From Pseudomonadota bacterium (GTDB lineage Bacteria; Pseudomonadota; Gammaproteobacteria; Xanthomonadales; Xanthomonadaceae): a DNA stretch of 24,809 nt. Position 1 is the stretch's first letter; every line of letters begins with the position of its first letter. Shown one piece after another: positions 24,511 to 24,809 of the stretch. Position numbers and translations under genes: made by a program. The stretch spans positions 1-24,809 of the forward strand of contig JAEWNY010000065.1 in assembly GCA_023461075.1 (NCBI GenBank), written 5' to 3'. A model generated the notes under the pieces. It was not told where the DNA came from and searched no databases. It saw only the letters and a program-made list of their open reading frames with translations.

Positions 24511-24526
24511 GGGCGCATTGGCGCCC
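24511..24526 (+). other. Small hairpin between tRNA-Glu and fdxA
   Basis: GGGCGC (24511-24516) pairs with GCGCCC (24521-24526) around ATTG. It lacks a T tract, so it may be a processing or weak stop signal for the tRNA transcript. Only 51 bases separate the tRNA from the ferredoxin gene, so co-transcription is plausible. Confidence 0.35.
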
Positions 24527-24550
24527 TGCTCTGGCAACACCGGCCCGCCC

Positions 24551-24809
24551 ATGCCCTTCGTCGTCACCGACAACTGCATCAAGTGCAAGTACACGGACTG
24601 TGTCGAGGTCTGCCCGGTGGACTGCTTCCACGAAGGCGCCAACTTCCTCGTCATCGACCCGATCGAGTGCATCGACTGCACGCTGTGCGAGCCGGAGTGC
24701 CCGGCCAACGCGATCTTCCCCGAGGACCACGTGCCGGCGGGCCAGGAAGGCTACATCGCGCTCAATGCGGAGCTCTCCGCCGAGTGGCCGGTGATCACCA
24801 CCCGCAAGG
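24551..24809 (+). CDS. fdxA: 7Fe ferredoxin FdxA, 3' end cut by the window edge
   Basis: The first 86 codons of a small cytosolic ferredoxin; the stop is beyond the window. The cysteine pattern matches Azotobacter FdI-type seven-iron ferredoxins. C9, C17 and C50 would bind a [3Fe-4S] cluster, while C21, C40, C43 and C46 would bind a [4Fe-4S] cluster. The segments NCIKCKYTDCVEVCPVDCF and ECIDCTLCEPECPANAI show this. The ATG at 24551 fits the family N-terminus MPFVV, although no Shine-Dalgarno is visible. It lies directly downstream of tRNA-Glu. The redox partner cannot be inferred from context. Confidence 0.96.
   Translation, partial: MPFVVTDNCIKCKYTDCVEVCPVDCFHEGANFLVIDPIECIDCTLCEPECPANAIFPEDHVPAGQEGYIALNAELSAEWPVITTRK

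Noticed and set aside
23172..24794. 540-residue plus-strand open frame through pcnB, tRNA-Glu and fdxA
   Set aside because: Crosses a tRNA gene and two real genes in another frame or strand; biased composition typical of a shadow.

Overview
The window reads as chromosomal DNA of a GC-rich gammaproteobacterium, most likely Xanthomonadaceae/Lysobacteraceae (the Lysobacter, Luteimonas, Pseudoxanthomonas, Xanthomonas neighbourhood). I base this on the remembered style of the proteins (the Dcd N-terminus, Mrp without its N-terminal domain, GumN-type TraB protein, a large TonB-dependent receptor) and on conserved gammaproteobacterial neighbourhoods. No database search was possible, so genus is not claimed. 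Coding density is very high and no gene-free stretch exceeds about 170 bases. I see no phage, IS element, CRISPR array or integrase.

Left part (1-8.6 kb): the 5' end of dcd and the Fe-S carrier ATPase gene mrp run leftward. Directly upstream of mrp is an accessory-looking block: a leftward TPR-sulfotransferase gene, and head-to-head with it a rightward TonB-dependent receptor, a secreted S9 serine peptidase and a small exported DUF2147 protein. Rho-independent terminators follow the receptor and the DUF2147 gene. In E. coli mrp and metG are divergent neighbours, so this block appears to sit inside an otherwise conserved junction. Receptor plus exported peptidase suggests capture and cleavage of peptides at the envelope. 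The sulfotransferase is a possible modifying partner, but its substrate is unknown.

Middle part (8.7-18.8 kb): metG is followed by a short, soluble RnfB-like ferredoxin without the rest of an Rnf complex. Convergent to these is a leftward operon nnr-tsaE-amiC-mutL, then a TraB/GumN gene. This matches the E. coli order yjeF-tsaE-amiB-mutL, but miaA-hfq is missing downstream. queG diverges from nnr, as in E. coli, across only 22 bases that carry overlapping -10 elements for both directions. The pathways represented are tRNA modification (TsaE for t6A, QueG for queuosine), NAD(P)H repair, septal peptidoglycan cleavage and mismatch repair.

Right part (18.8-24.8 kb): a tightly packed leftward operon pcnB-folK-panB-panC-panD-pgi links RNA polyadenylation, folate, pantothenate and glucose-6-phosphate metabolism. 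panD has a good internal sigma70-type promoter. Divergent from pcnB are tRNA-Glu(CTC) and the start of a 7Fe ferredoxin gene, fdxA, cut by the window edge. The pcnB/tRNA junction again shows overlapping divergent -10 elements. Most of the window is housekeeping; the 993-8579 block is the part with undescribed potential.
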